This document shows, piece after piece, positions 32,177 to 43,720 of a stretch of 64,000 bases of DNA. The notes under the pieces are model-generated. The model ran no database searches, was not told the origin of the DNA, and saw only the letters and a list, made by a program, of their open reading frames with translations. The stretch lies in assembly GCA_038277395.1 (NCBI GenBank), contig CM076196.1:25985260-26049259 (forward strand), read 5' to 3'. Every line of letters starts with the position of its first letter. The first letter of the stretch is position 1. The DNA comes from Dryocosmus kuriphilus. Taxonomy: Eukaryota; Arthropoda; Insecta; Hymenoptera; Cynipidae. The translations under genes and the position numbers were made by a program.

Positions 32177-34446
32177 CTAAATGTAATCAATTATACCATC
32201 AAAGCAACCATTTAATTTATCCAAATCAGTCTTTAAATTTATAGAAAACCCCTTTTGCTTTTTAATATAAAGCATTTCCATGAATTCCCTCTTACTCTTA
32301 TCATTCTCATAATGCAAAATCTGAACACCATCCCAATCAAAGGAACATTCGGCACATTCACTAGTATGTCTAGCAAGAACACTGCGATAAGAACGCTTCA
32401 AACGTACATCGCTCTTATGTTCCTCGACTCTGGTATAAAGGAGTCTACCAGTCTGTCCCACATAAGCCATTCCACACTTCTTGCAAATGATTTTGTAAAC
32501 CACCCCACTCTTTTCAAACCTTTTTAAAGGATCTTTACCAAAAGTTGTGAAAAAGTCCATTTTAAATGGAACTCTAAAAATGGTATGGATCTTAAACTTT
32601 CTCAACATATATTGAATAGTCTTAGAAACTTGACCAAAGTATGGAAGAACAAATGTGTTAGAAGAACTAAACTCTCTCTTTTTGTGTAGTATCAGGACCT
32701 AAACAATTGCTGTATTTGCTTTTAATTTGTTCAATAACCTTGATATGTTTTTCGATCAAGTTCTGTGGATAATGATTCATAAACAATCTCTTCCTAACAA
32801 TGTTTAGATTCTGTGTGTGAAAAGGCTCACTGGACAAACACACAGCTCTGTCAACAAACCCCTTAATCACCGCAATTTTATTTTGTATAGGATGTTCAGA
32901 GAAAAATTTCAAAATTCTGCCAGAATAAGTACTCTTTCTAAACCAGTTACTAATAATACTCCCATCTGGAAGTCTTGTTAAATCTAAGTCTAGAAAACTA
33001 ATTTTGCTGTTTCGCTCGATCTCAGAGGTGAATTGAAGTTTCGGATGAAAACCATTAAAGGCCCCAACCACCATCTCTTATCTTATTCAAAGGGACGCAC
33101 AAAAAAGTGTCATCCACATAACGAGAGTAGAAAAGAATATCAAAATCCAACTGCTGAAAAGCGAAATTCTCCAAATCCTCCATCACGATCTCTGCCAAAA
33201 TCGAAGAAATGACAGAACCTATCGGAGTACCAAACTTTTGTTTATAAGAGACTCCATTGAACTTAAAGTGAATGGAATTCATTATAAAATCTATCCCTTT
33301 TAGAAACTGTTTTTGATCCAATCGAGTGCTTACTTTAATTTTATCCCATCTATTAACAATAGCTGCTTTAACTAAATCCAAAGGTATGTTTGGAAACATT
33401 GCCACAACATCCAAAGAAATCATGACACAATCCGGTACCTTTTTTTGCGTTATGAATTTTTTAAAAACCCAACTATTCTCTATGCTATAATTTGAGACAT
33501 CAATGGAGTCTTTGATAATCATATTGAAATTTTGTTCCAAAAATTTAGTAGGAGTGTTAATGGTCAAAACAATCTCAAAGGATGATTCTCCTTATGAACC
33601 TTCCTCAAACCATAGCATCGAGCAAGAACCGAATCCTGATTATTGATATCTGTCCATCTGATATCTTTTCCCAGAAGTCCAGCCAATCTCCAATTATTCA
33701 GCAATCTAAAAGTACTATTCTTTAACTTTTAAATTGGATTTTCATTTATTATTTCAAATTTTTCTTCGTCAGAAAGCAAGCGCTCCATGTCCCTCACATA
33801 TTCCGATTTCCTCATGCAAACAGTGATGTTACCCTTGTCAGCATTCATACAAATCAGATCCGGGTTTTTCCTGGGAAAGTGTTTAGTTGTCGAGAGGCCC
33901 TTAGCAACCTTTCGATCAAAAACACTAATGTGTAAACGCTGCTTACCAAACAAAGCTTTTGGAAAGATGTAGGACTTTGTTCCTGAAATCCTGCTGATCT
34001 AATACTGGTAGCTTGTGCATGCTCGCTTCAATGTCCTTAAAAATCTCTATCATTTTCTTCGACTTACTTTTAGTTGCACAGTTACTGAAGCCTCTACCCA
34101 TTCTCAAAATATCTTGGACTGAGTCAGGAATCTGAACACCTGATAAATTGACGAACCAAGGATCCTTCTCTCCATCCTCAAAAATTTTGTATAAATTTAA
34201 ATTTCGCTCCTGAACATTAGTTTGATTTTCGATCAATTTAAAAAGTTTATTTTCATGTTTTTTATCGTTATTCAAAAATTTATCATTAAGAAGAATCTGA
34301 TATTTTAGAAGATCAACAATCTCATTTTCTGTCAAACAAAATTCCAATTCATTTTTCAATTTTAAAATTTTAGATTTTAAAAAGTTAACATGGTTAGAAA
34401 GATCCTTGATGAGTAAATTTAGAATTGAGATTTTAAACTTACTCAA
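32177..34446 (-). pseudogene. Penelope-like reverse transcriptase with GIY-YIG endonuclease
   Basis: The single polyprotein is read in several frames. 34446-33943 is the N-terminal region. 33953-33729 has the NADKGN motif. 33567-33055 is the RT core with FGTPIGSVISSILAEIVMED and the catalytic YVDD. 33074-32667 is the thumb (NSKISFLDLDLTR, FRKSTYSGR). 32608-32177 is the GIY-YIG nuclease (GVVYKIICKKCGMAYVGQTGR in outline, with a later KREFMEM). Such elements copy RNA to DNA by target priming after the nuclease nicks DNA. Frame changes near 33950, 33070 and 32640 and a stop-rich gap at 33570-33730 make this copy inactive as written, though all domains survive. Confidence 0.85.
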
Positions 34447-34704
34447 AGTCTTTTTGAAATTTCTATTGCAAAAATTACTATGAAAACTGAAATCTTTAAA
34501 TTTTCTATCAAGAAAGAAAACTTTTTGAGGTAAAACATCATTCCTTCTATATTCAATTTAAAATCTCTTTTGAAGTATACTATCTCTTAGTTTGTGATTT
34601 CTTATTACTTGGTCGGGTCCCAAAGACGGTACATCGTGGCGATCTCGCAGAGCTGGCTGGGTGATATTATTTTTCATTATAATTTTTTTGTTTTTTTCCT
34701 TTTT

Positions 34705-34746
34705 TTGCCTTGATAAAGGTGTTATGTGTGCACCGAAATGTTGGCT
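34705..34746 (+). ncRNA. Degenerate hammerhead-like motif, right arm
   Basis: TTGATAAAGG, TG..CA pairing and CACCGAAATG lie in the same order as in the left arm but on the plus strand. The core GAAAC has drifted to GAAAT. Confidence 0.35.
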
Positions 34747-34974
34747 TTTTATGAATTTTAATGGGTTGGTTTGAAAAAAGTAGAACCAAAAGAAGACGAA
34801 GGATAGAAAAAAGAAGGAAGGGGATTTGGTTGGTTGCCTTCTCTTTTCCCTCCTCTTTTTTTGTTTTTTTGTTCGTATTTTTGCTAGAAGCCTTTTCAAT
34901 TTTTTGGGTTTGTTTGTCCAAATTTCATCGTGGAGTTCCTTTTTTGATTAACAGTTTTTTACTTAAACTTTGAC

Positions 34975-35647
34975 ATTGGACGTTAAATGAATGTTTCTGG
35001 TTTAGATAATTTCTAAATCTTCATTATCAAAATTCAAGTTTTACTCTGTTTTGTATTTTTCTCCTGTTTATAGCTAGGCTATTATGTTATTTAATTCAGT
35101 GGATTCACAATGTAATTCGAGAATGAATTTTTTTCACGGATTTAATATAATTTCCAACGTTTTTCTGATTTAAATTTCGAATTTGACATGTTGATTTCAC
35201 TTGGGTTACAAAGGTGTGCAAAGGTTACAAAGCGCGCGCTGCACCAAGTGTACATATATGACGACTTTTCCGTGTACGTTTAGTCCAGAGAATGAAGGAT
35301 TTTTTCACCACAAAAGTTTAGAATGAAAACGAGGTATGCCGTCATGTAGTCTTGATGCCTGGGATGAAGGCTTGTATGTTTGCAAGCAAAAATATGTGGT
35401 CAGGAGGAATTGCGCAGTATTCAAAGTTGGCGAAATCATGTTTTTGGGAGATTGCTATGAGGGTATTGATTTGGGAAAAAAAGTTTAATCGTAAATTAAA
35501 GGTCTTAAAAAGTTCTTTTTTAATTTTTATTTATCCACACATAAATTATCCATAGTTAGCAATTACATAAGCGTGAGATTGATGTTCCAACGTACTACGA
35601 CTAACCATCTTATCTTGCTAAGTAACAACAATATTATGAAGCAATGA
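34975..35647. other. Spacer with a dispersed fragment shared with 51250-51405
   Basis: Bases 35285-35470 match, in inverted orientation, 51250-51405 (for example TTGGCGAAATCATGTTTTTG against its complement near 51270). The encoded phrase with YVVRRNCA and VGEIMFFGD is unrecognised. The rest is AT-rich with no visible gene. Confidence 0.5.
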
Positions 35648-36349
35648 CAGACTGGGGGGGGGGGGGGGGGCGCCCCGGGTCTCTGGTCCTGGGGGGCCTC
35701 TAAATCTCGAGAAGTTCTTTTAATCAAATCCCAATTAGGGCTAAAAAGTATGTTGAGTAAGTAAGTAAAAGGCAGTTTGAAGTTGGAAGTCCCGTAAATA
35801 CAAACACAAAACAGCTTATACCGATGATTTATAATCTTTAAATTAAAATGGTATACAATTTAATTTTTACATTTTTAATTTTGTACCTCTGGGTACAAAA
35901 TTAAAGCTACTTCTACTGCTATCTATCTTTATAATATCTATTCAGCCGATATCCACCGACTGCTGAGTATATAGGCCTCTTCATTACTGCGCCATACAGT
36001 AAACTCGGTTTCAGTTTCATGTATTTCACACTTTGTAAATTTCTCTACTCTCCTTGGTCCTTTGCAAAAGTTATGGTTATAGGTGTAATTGATTTTATGA
36101 ATAATTAAAAAATTCAACTAGAACAGTTTTTTGGACTTAAAAGAAGTTACCTTACTGTTTTTCCAACTGTAGGTCTTTATCCAAATACCTTTCCGATCGT
36201 AAAGAAAAGAAAGATGGCCAAACTGTTGAATCTGGCACCAATGTATAAGTAATTGATGTTGAGACCTCAAACATAGGTGATAAGCTTGCTGCATGTAATT
36301 TTAATGAAGATCTTGACGTAAGTGACATTGAAAAGCAAGATGATAAAAC

Positions 36350-37662
36350 TGTAACGAGCAATACTGTACGCGCTCGTTACATACACCCGCTGTACTCGCA
36401 CGTCACGATCGACGTCACGAGGCGGGAGGCAGCAATCTCCCACCATTCCTTCCCCACTCGACCGTACCGTACCGAGAAGGTAAAAGCACGAACGCTAGAC
36501 AGATTTGGCAGAGTTCGCCGGGGAGCAGCTCAGGCTGCACTCGGTGAAACTCACTGATCGCTCTACTAACTGGCGCACCTATAGTAGAGCGACCAGGAAC
36601 CGACGCTAGGACAGACCCTAGGAGGCGAACCCACCGGACTCGTGGTTGACTGGCGCAACTAGAACCACCAGTCCGGTCGTAGGTTATGTCGGTCCCAACA
36701 GGACCGGCCTAACCTGGGTATCGTCCCCGAAGACGACTTCCGCTCAGGAGACCCACCCGACACGTGGCTAACTGGCGCAACTATGGCCACCTGTCGGGCA
36801 AAGGGGTGACTCGGCCTTAAACCGACCACCCTGGATCTTCCTGAGACCGACGTGACTCGACGGACCCGCTCGATACGTGGCTAACTGGCGCAACTATGGC
36901 CACCTATCGAGTTAAGGGATGCGCTGCCCCCTTGCGGTCAGCCCATCCCGGGTCAGACCCGACCGACCGACACGACTCGACGGACCCGCCCGATACGTGG
37001 CTAACTGGCGCACCTATGGCCACCTATCGGGTTAAGGGATACGCTGGCCCACAGCCAGCCTACCCCGGGGTCGGACCCGCCTACGACCGCTCTCGACCGA
37101 CCTAACTGACGCAACGCGACCCTACCATCACCGCACCGCCTACCGCGTTACGGGAATAGAGAACTCGGGAGACGACCCCCGCCTCGTCACCGACAATCCG
37201 CACGCGACACCGCTCTTATGACCCCCCGCAAATGCTTTCTAGGTCGTTACGTGAATTCCCGGCCTGACCTCGCCGGAGTTGCGCGTGCTTCCGGACGTCC
37301 GCCGCCGACCGCCGACGCCGCCAACCGCTCCGCACCTCCGAGCCTCATGGCGCACTCTACTGTCTCTAGGTTAAGAACGTACACTGCACACACACACTAA
37401 CATTGTCACCGCGTTTACACTCACATCCACACTTAAAACTGTACTACTCCACACACACACACACACACTCGACACGAACCCGACACCGTCACACTCACAT
37501 TAATATTAAGCTAGACTGTAACTTATAGGGGAACAAAACGCCGACATTTCTTTGTAATCATATCACAAACCGAGTCTATTCAATGTGTTTACCCGTCCCA
37601 AAGAACCCTGGCTGACTGAAGCATCCGCAGGGACAAACCACAAGGTAAAGCACATCATCACA
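36350..37662 (+). mobile_element. Solo LTR, 1313 bp, TG..CA, 4-bp target duplication AAAC
   Basis: It starts TGTAACGAGC and ends CATCATCACA, flanked by AAAC at 36346-36349 and 37663-37666. No retroelement interior is present, so it is a solo LTR left by recombination. The first 33 bases are themselves an inverted repeat (TGTAACGAGC with GCTCGTTACA). A GC-rich zone with a covarying hairpin array fills 36540-37070, followed by CA-rich repeats and the 3' end. GC content is far above its surroundings. Confidence 0.8.
36558..37066 (+). repeat. Tandem array of paired hairpins with covarying stems
   Basis: Five type-A hairpins lie at 36558-36592, 36633-36677, 36756-36798, 36869-36911 and 36989-37031. 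Their stems differ (TCGCTCTACTA; ACCGGACT+GTGGTT; CCCGACA+GTGGC; CTCGATA+GTGGC; CCCGATA+GTGGC), yet each has its exact complement on the 3' side, and a C-C mismatch is kept between the two stem parts. The loop ACTGGCGCAACTA (or ACTGGCGCACCTA) is nearly invariant. Each A hairpin from the second on is followed by a type-B hairpin: 36681-36715, 36804-36831, 36916-36949 and 37036-37066, with two stem blocks that also covary. The last three units have a period of about 115-120 bases. Confidence 0.85.
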
Positions 37663-39970
37663 AAACTAGTAATAATGAGAAAATTACTGAGAAAAAAAAC
37701 ATGTCTTTAATGTTTCTAACTTAGTTTTACTTCATCCAATGATACTACATATTGGCCAATACCTGTTCCAGAGCATATCAGAATTTCGATTATCGAAAAA
37801 GGTAGTGAAATATATCAAAATAAGGAGGGACCTTTTAAATCTATAGAAAGACAAATTTGCACACATTAAGGGAAAACATATTTAAGGAAATGGATGCTCT
37901 ACTCACCATCAACAAAGAAACTGTATTGTTATTGCTGTCAGTTATTTGCATCTGAGAGTAAGAATAACATTAATAAATTGATTTCTGGCTTCTGCCAGTG
38001 GTGGAACTTGAATCCGAGGGTATCACAGCTTATGAATCATCACCTGAACATCTATGAAATTTAGAAAAATGGAAAACATTGACTGGGTGCTTGAAACTTA
38101 ATAAAACCATTGATGAAGATAATCTGAAGATTATTAACGATGAAACCAAGAAATGGAGAAACATTTTACATCGCCTTTTTGATATAAAACTATTTTGAGC
38201 CCAGCAAAACATTGCTTTCCGCGGTCATCGTGAAGAAGTTACTTCAGAAAACAGGGGAAATTTCTTAGGCTTGGTGCAACTGATAGCGAAATATGAACCA
38301 TTGTTGAAAGAGCATTGTGGAAGTTCGAAAATCTTTCTTAGGTTTTTTTTTGTGTCTGGAAAAACTGCAGAGGATATGTCAAAAGAGATTCAGCAGATGC
38401 TGGATAAAGATGGGATGGATATTGCGTTGTGCAGGACTCAAGATTATGACAATGCCACATAAATGTCAGGTATACATGGAGACTTGCAACGAAAAATCCG
38501 AGAAGTCAGTCCAAAAGCTCTGTTCAGTCCCTGTTTCAATCATTCCTTGAATCTTTGCGCAGTCCATGCATTCACATACGTTCCTTCCAACGTCACCACA
38601 TGTTTTGGAACTGTAGAGAAGTTATATTCATTCGTCCCGTCATCGACACAGAGATGGGAATTACTTAAAGAGAAAACAGGAACAAGTTTAAAACTTTTAT
38701 CTGATACTCTCTGGAGTGCTCATTGCGATTCAGTAAAATTCGTAAAAGAAAATGTGAAAACAATTGTGAGTACTTTGGAAAATATGCAAGATCTATCAAA
38801 ATCAAACCTTGATACCAGATCAGCAGCAAGCTTGCTTCTGCCAGCTATATGTGATTTTACCTTTTTGACATACATCAAATTTTGGCACAGGATAATGGAG
38901 GAAGTCAATTTAGTTCAAAAATATCTACAGTCTCCAAAAATGACTTTGGATAAAGGACTCATCAAACTAAAAGCCCTGAATGAGTATTAAGTGACTGAAC
39001 GAACCACCATTATAGACAATGCTGTTACTTTTGGCACTAAAAAATGCAATGATATGGACATTAACATCGAGGGACGAAGAAGAAGGAGGGTAAAAAACAA
39101 TTCCGGGTGAATCAGCTCCTGATGCTGGATTATCAATTCAAGGAGAAGGTCGTCGATCAATGTTTCAATGCATAGATCGATTTATATAAGAATTGTCACA
39201 ACGATACATGGCCATGAAAGTAATCAACAAAATTATCCAAGTTGTCGAAACAGTTTGTGCTAGAAGCTTCCAATGACGCTCTGGCTGTAGCACTGGACAA
39301 TCTGGTACTTTGCGATGAGTTTGATAAGGAGCAGATGCTGCAAGAAATAAAAATGAATCGCAGGTAGTGTAGGTAGGTGTAGACGTTACTGATAGATGGA
39401 CAGCCCAAGAAACCCTTCAATTTATAATAAAATGGGACTTCAGTGAATCATTACCCTGTACATCACTTATACTTCAATACTTCTTGACCATTTGCGTCTC
39501 AGTTGCATCATGTGAGAGAAGTTTTTTCCAAACTTAAACTAATAAAAAATTATCTTCGATCTACAATGAATCAAGAGCGACTTGTCATTCTGTCCGTGCT
39601 TTCAAGTGAAAGAAAAGTTTCGAAGGAAATATGTAGATTTCACGGAAGTTATTGAAGAGTTCAGTGAAATGAAGGCAGGAAAATATGTTAAATAGCTACT
39701 TGGAGCAAATAAAAACTATATATTTTTTGTTGCTGATTCGTATTCTTAACTTCCTCACCCATATCTATATGCTGTTTGTATGTCAGTAAATTACACTTCT
39801 TTGTTAGATCCTAGCGTAGACACACATTATAAATACTCAAATTTTTACATCAATAATAATCATTTTTTACAAAATGTAGGTACCTACTCTAAAAATACAT
39901 CAACTTCTAAGACCAGGGGCCTCATTTAGTTTTGCCGCCCCGGGCTTCTGACAGGCTTAGTCCGCCACTG

Positions 39971-40154
39971 TAAAGAAGTAGAATTTTGTATAATGATTGC
40001 ATAGAATTAGTTTTATGGAAAAACTAGAACAAGAAAAACCAGATAGCACAAAAGTTTGTTGAATAATTACAACTACCTAAGAATAAAAGTGAGCATATTT
40101 ACAATCATCTTGCTACATGCAAAATATGTAAAATTCTTTTATGTTTGAAAATTG
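39971..40154. other. Short AT-rich spacer
   Basis: I see no gene or repeat here. It separates the hAT element from the LINE copy. Confidence 0.4.
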
Positions 40155-40395
40155 AGGGTTCATACATTACATTCTTTACTAAGATGTTACTATGGCTTGA
40201 GATACTGTCAAAGTATTTCTCTATAATGTTCATAATATTATCTTTTATGTATATTTGTTAAATTTACCTATGACTCTTAAAATTTTATTTTGAACTACTT
40301 GTAATTTTTTATAATTTGTATCACAGGTGAAACTCCATGCTGGGCAAGCGTAAGTGATAGTAGGTCTGATTATCATTTTGTAAATTAAGAGCTTG

Positions 40396-40448
<53 letters not shown>

Positions 40449-41256
40449 AATTAGAGTTACGATTTAACAATGGCTATAGGGCTACTAGATTTCCAATAGC
40501 TTTTTGAGACAGAACATTAACATTTTTAGTGAATGTGAGTTTTTTATCCAGAGTACATCCTAAATAGAGTACACTATCAGACCAGTTTAAGGATGTATCC
40601 TGTAATTTAATTTCTTCATGTATAACCGGTCTACGCTTTGTAAAAATAATAGCTTGTGTTTTGTTGACAATGATTTTGATTTTTCATTTATCGCAATACT
40701 TAATAAAGTTATTCGCAGCATTTTGCAATCTATTAATCATAGTGTCTATTCTATAAGAAGATGTAAATAAGGCTTTTTCAGCAGCAAAGAGTCCTCTATT
40801 TACATTTTTAGTGGTAGGTACATCATTTAGTTGTATGATGAATAATTGTGGTCCTAGAACAGAGCCTTGACGTACTCCAGCATTCGTATTTCTACTTATA
40901 GATTTAACATATTTCTACTTATAGATTTAACATATTTCTACGAACATTTCCCTACCTCTAATATATGAGCTTATTATAATCGTAAGGTAAGGAAGAAACC
41001 CATATTGTTTAAGTTTAAAAATCGATCCGTTAATCCAGACTGTATCAAACGCTTTTTCGACATTGAAGAAGAGAGCTCCAGTGTGCATTTTGTTATTGAA
41101 TTAATCCGATATGTGGTTGGTCAGCCTCACTAATTGATCTACTGTACTATGACCTACTCTGAAGCCAAACTGTTAATTTATTATTAAATTTTTATCTTTT
41201 AAGAATATGTCGATTCCTGTTTTAATTAATCTTGCCACTACTTTGCTTATTTGGGA
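40155..41256 (-). mobile_element. Jockey-like LINE copy A, 3' part
   Basis: This 1.1-kb stretch matches 46521-47267 plus 48538-48840 in the same orientation, with a longer (TA)n tract (40398-40444) and a duplicated 28-base phrase near 40905-40955. It encodes the end of RT on the minus strand in broken frames. It lacks the Tc1 insertion and preserves the empty target near 40957. It stops abruptly at the hAT terminus at 41258. Confidence 0.75.
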
Positions 41257-41756
41257 ATAAAGATGGGCGCGTGACGGGATTTTTGACAGGACCCATCGAG
41301 TCATGCGGGATTTTACGGGAGTGGACACGTGAGTAAGAAAAGTCCCTAAGCAGGTCGTGATTGGGCGTGAGCGAGAATTTACATGGGTCACGACGAATCA
41401 CGCTTACTCACGGTGAATTCACCTATGCATAAATATTTGTGTCAAAAATGTACTCTGAGAAAACACATGAAGCATGAGATACAAAAGAAGGAAATAAATT
41501 TTTTACGTAAAATACGTAGTGGTAGAATAATGGAATCGAAGAATAGACGTAACCAATCAGATGATTGCAGTTTTCGAACACATTCTCTGATTGGTCAGTT
41601 CTACTAGCATGAGACTGCAACGTCGAAACCTTTAAGTTAGTTTCAATTTCCTATCTCTGATGTACGTTAGCAGTTAGCACGTTAGTCCACAATCATAACC
41701 TAATCTACATAACCTATTTATTTTAGACGCATTGTAAGCTTGACATTGCTTGACAT

Positions 41757-43720
41757 TTGTTGGATTTAACAAAAATGTTAACGTCAAATAGTGTTGGTGC
41801 TGCTAAAAGAAGGAAATTGGACATTGAAGCGGATTTGAGAAAACATCCTCTTCATAATAGATACACATTTGTAACTCCTAGCAAAATAAAGAGTGATGTT
41901 TGGAAAAACTTTAAACAAGTTGAATTTGAAGGCAATTTGCAAGACTTCGCTAGGTGTAATTCTTGCAATAATATTGTTGCTTATTCTGCAAGGGGGTGGA
42001 ACCAGTAGTTTGTTAAGACATAAATGTTACAGTCAACGTTTTCCTGCCGCTTCTGGTATAAAACGGCCTTCAAACAGCAAAAGTAATGAACAATTGCTTT
42101 TAGATAAATTTATCCCACAAAAGTTGCCTGAAAAAGTAAAAAACGAAATTAAAATTAAGCAACTTGGCTTTATGACTAAAGATTTAAGACCCATCAGTAC
42201 TACAGAAGGTAAGCATTCTTTTCTACCTGTAAATATATTTACAACTTAATTTAAAACAAATCAATGAATTTACCTTTTTTTACTTGGGATAAGTAATTAA
42301 ATAAGAAAATCTGAATCAATGGATAATAATATGATTGATTTTCAAAAAGTACTTTAATATTTATATTAAAAATATCACCAATTTACGCATTCCTACACTA
42401 TATAAATTTACAAACCCGGTTCATATTTTGCTGTTTTCATACATTACAGATTATAATAATGTTATCTTTTGTGGAAAGTTAGACATTTTATTAATTTGAA
42501 AGATACCTTAAGCACTTTAGATTGAAATGAAATACAAGTATATTACTGTAAATTTTTATTTTTTAGAAAAGGTTTTATGGATCTAGCACAATCTCTAATA
42601 AAAATTGGCGCTGACTATGGTTTTCAAAAGATTGAAGATGTTTTAGTATCTATAAGAACTCTAGCAAGAACTGTAATGCCATCACAATACGACAGAATTA
42701 AAAATGAGTTAGAAATTGTTTTATCTCAAAATGATCTTGCGTTTACCACAGATATGTGGACAGATGATCACACAAAACGGAGTTTCTTGACATTAACTGC
42801 ACATTACATAGATGATACTTTTAATTTAAAAGTAAATATTTTAGGAAACCGAGAATTTCTACCAGAATCAAAAGCAGGTGAAAACATTGGTGATTTTGTT
42901 GACGACATATTAATGGACTTTAAAATTGAAGATAAATTTAATCACAGCGTAATTGTAACGGATAATGGATCAAACGTTGTTTCTGTGTTTAGAAGGTACA
43001 AACGATTATCTTGTGCTTTTCATAACCTAAATTTGTCGATGGAAGATGATTTGGAAAAGAGAAATATTGGAGAATTACAAGAATTCATTAGTGCCGCAAA
43101 GAAACTCGTTACTTTCTTTAAACAATCAGAACTTAATGGAAACTTAGCGAAAACTTTGAAGCAACACGTGAAAACTCGTTGGAATTCAGTTTTTATAATG
43201 CTGGAAAGCATAAATGACATGTTTTAAAGAGATACAAACTCTATTGATAGAAAGAAATGAATTACATCGAATGGCTGAAATTAATTTTAATTTATTGCAA
43301 CAAGTTTTAGAGTTTTTGAAGCATTTCAAGTGTTGTTCTGAGAAATTAAGTTCAGAAAATGTACCGACAATTCAAGAATTCAGTTTGTGGTCTGCGAAGC
43401 TTCTAAATGTATGTTCTGCAAGCCCATCAGATTCTGGAGTCATACAAGAACTAAAAAATTATACAAAAATTGCTTTAAATAAAAGATTTCAACCTACAAC
43501 TATTCATCTGGTGGGTGTATTTCTGAATCCTCCATATAAAAAATTACAATTTTTGTCAGAAGAGCAACGTATTCAAGTACTTGCTACGGTTAAAGCTATG
43601 CTAGAACAAATTTTACAAAACAAAGAAAATAAATCGAGATCAAGCGTTCCGGAATCACAGGATTTGATGGCTAGTACGAGTAAACGTACTTCAACAGCTA
43701 CTAATCCTTACAGTAAAAAA
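41757..43720 (+). pseudogene. hAT transposase, BED finger and catalytic body
   Basis: Exon 1 (41757-42208) has a BED-type zinc finger: SDVWKNFKQV, CNSCNNIVAY, then a H..C pair after LLRHKC. It ends at donor GTAAGC. Exon 2 starts after TTTTTTAG at 42567 and carries GFMDLAQSLIKIG, the catalytic TTDMWTDD, VTDNGSN, CAFHNLN and KTRWNSVF motifs of hAT enzymes. Three single-base frame breaks occur in short homopolymers (G5 at 41992, A4 at 42567, T4 at 43222). Each is mended by one base, so sequencing error or recent decay are both possible. The reading frame is then cut by the inserted repeat after NPYSKK. Confidence 0.8.

Larger units (their letters stand above)
31645..34972 (-). mobile_element. 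Penelope-like element with inverted terminal repeats
   Basis: Arms of about 375 bases (31645-32020 and 34590-34972) are inverted copies, for example AAAAAACTGTTAATCAAACA at the left with its inverse at the right. Between them lies a minus-strand gene with Penelope-type RT and a GIY-YIG nuclease. Both arms contain a hammerhead-like motif. Inverted or partial terminal repeats are a known habit of Penelope-like elements. Confidence 0.8.
36100..39690 (+). pseudogene. hAT transposase with TTF-type zinc finger, heavily broken
   Basis: Pieces in order are as follows. An acidic N-terminal part (36170-36345) runs across the LTR insertion. A TTF-finger-like segment (about 37720-37960) has YCYCCQLF. 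The catalytic body (38271-38990) has RTQDYDNAT, MSGIHGDLQ, CFNHSLNLC and SDTLWSAHCDSVK. The dimerisation segment (about 39480-39640) has ASCERSF and FSKLKLIKNYLRSTM. This order is that of ZMYM1-like hAT transposases. An in-frame TAA at 38460-38462 splits the body, and many further stops and shifts occur. The copy is dead. Skipping the LTR at its 4-bp duplication restores the frame exactly (..DDKT|SNNEK..). Confidence 0.7.
35648..39970 (+). mobile_element. Decayed hAT element (ZMYM1/TTF-type transposase)
   Basis: The right end reads CCGCCACTG, i.e. a CAGTGGCGGACTAAGCCTG terminus. The left end CAGACTGGGG followed by CGCCCCGGG is a shortened, drifted version. GGCCTC/GAGGCC and CCCCGGG recur inverted just inside. 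No matching 8-bp flank remains. The interior carries the transposase remains listed separately and a solo LTR insertion at 36350-37662. Confidence 0.65.

Noticed and set aside
36896..37400. Frames in the GC-rich solo LTR
   Set aside because: They only follow the tandem hairpin repeat. Stem changes are paired but not codon-aware.
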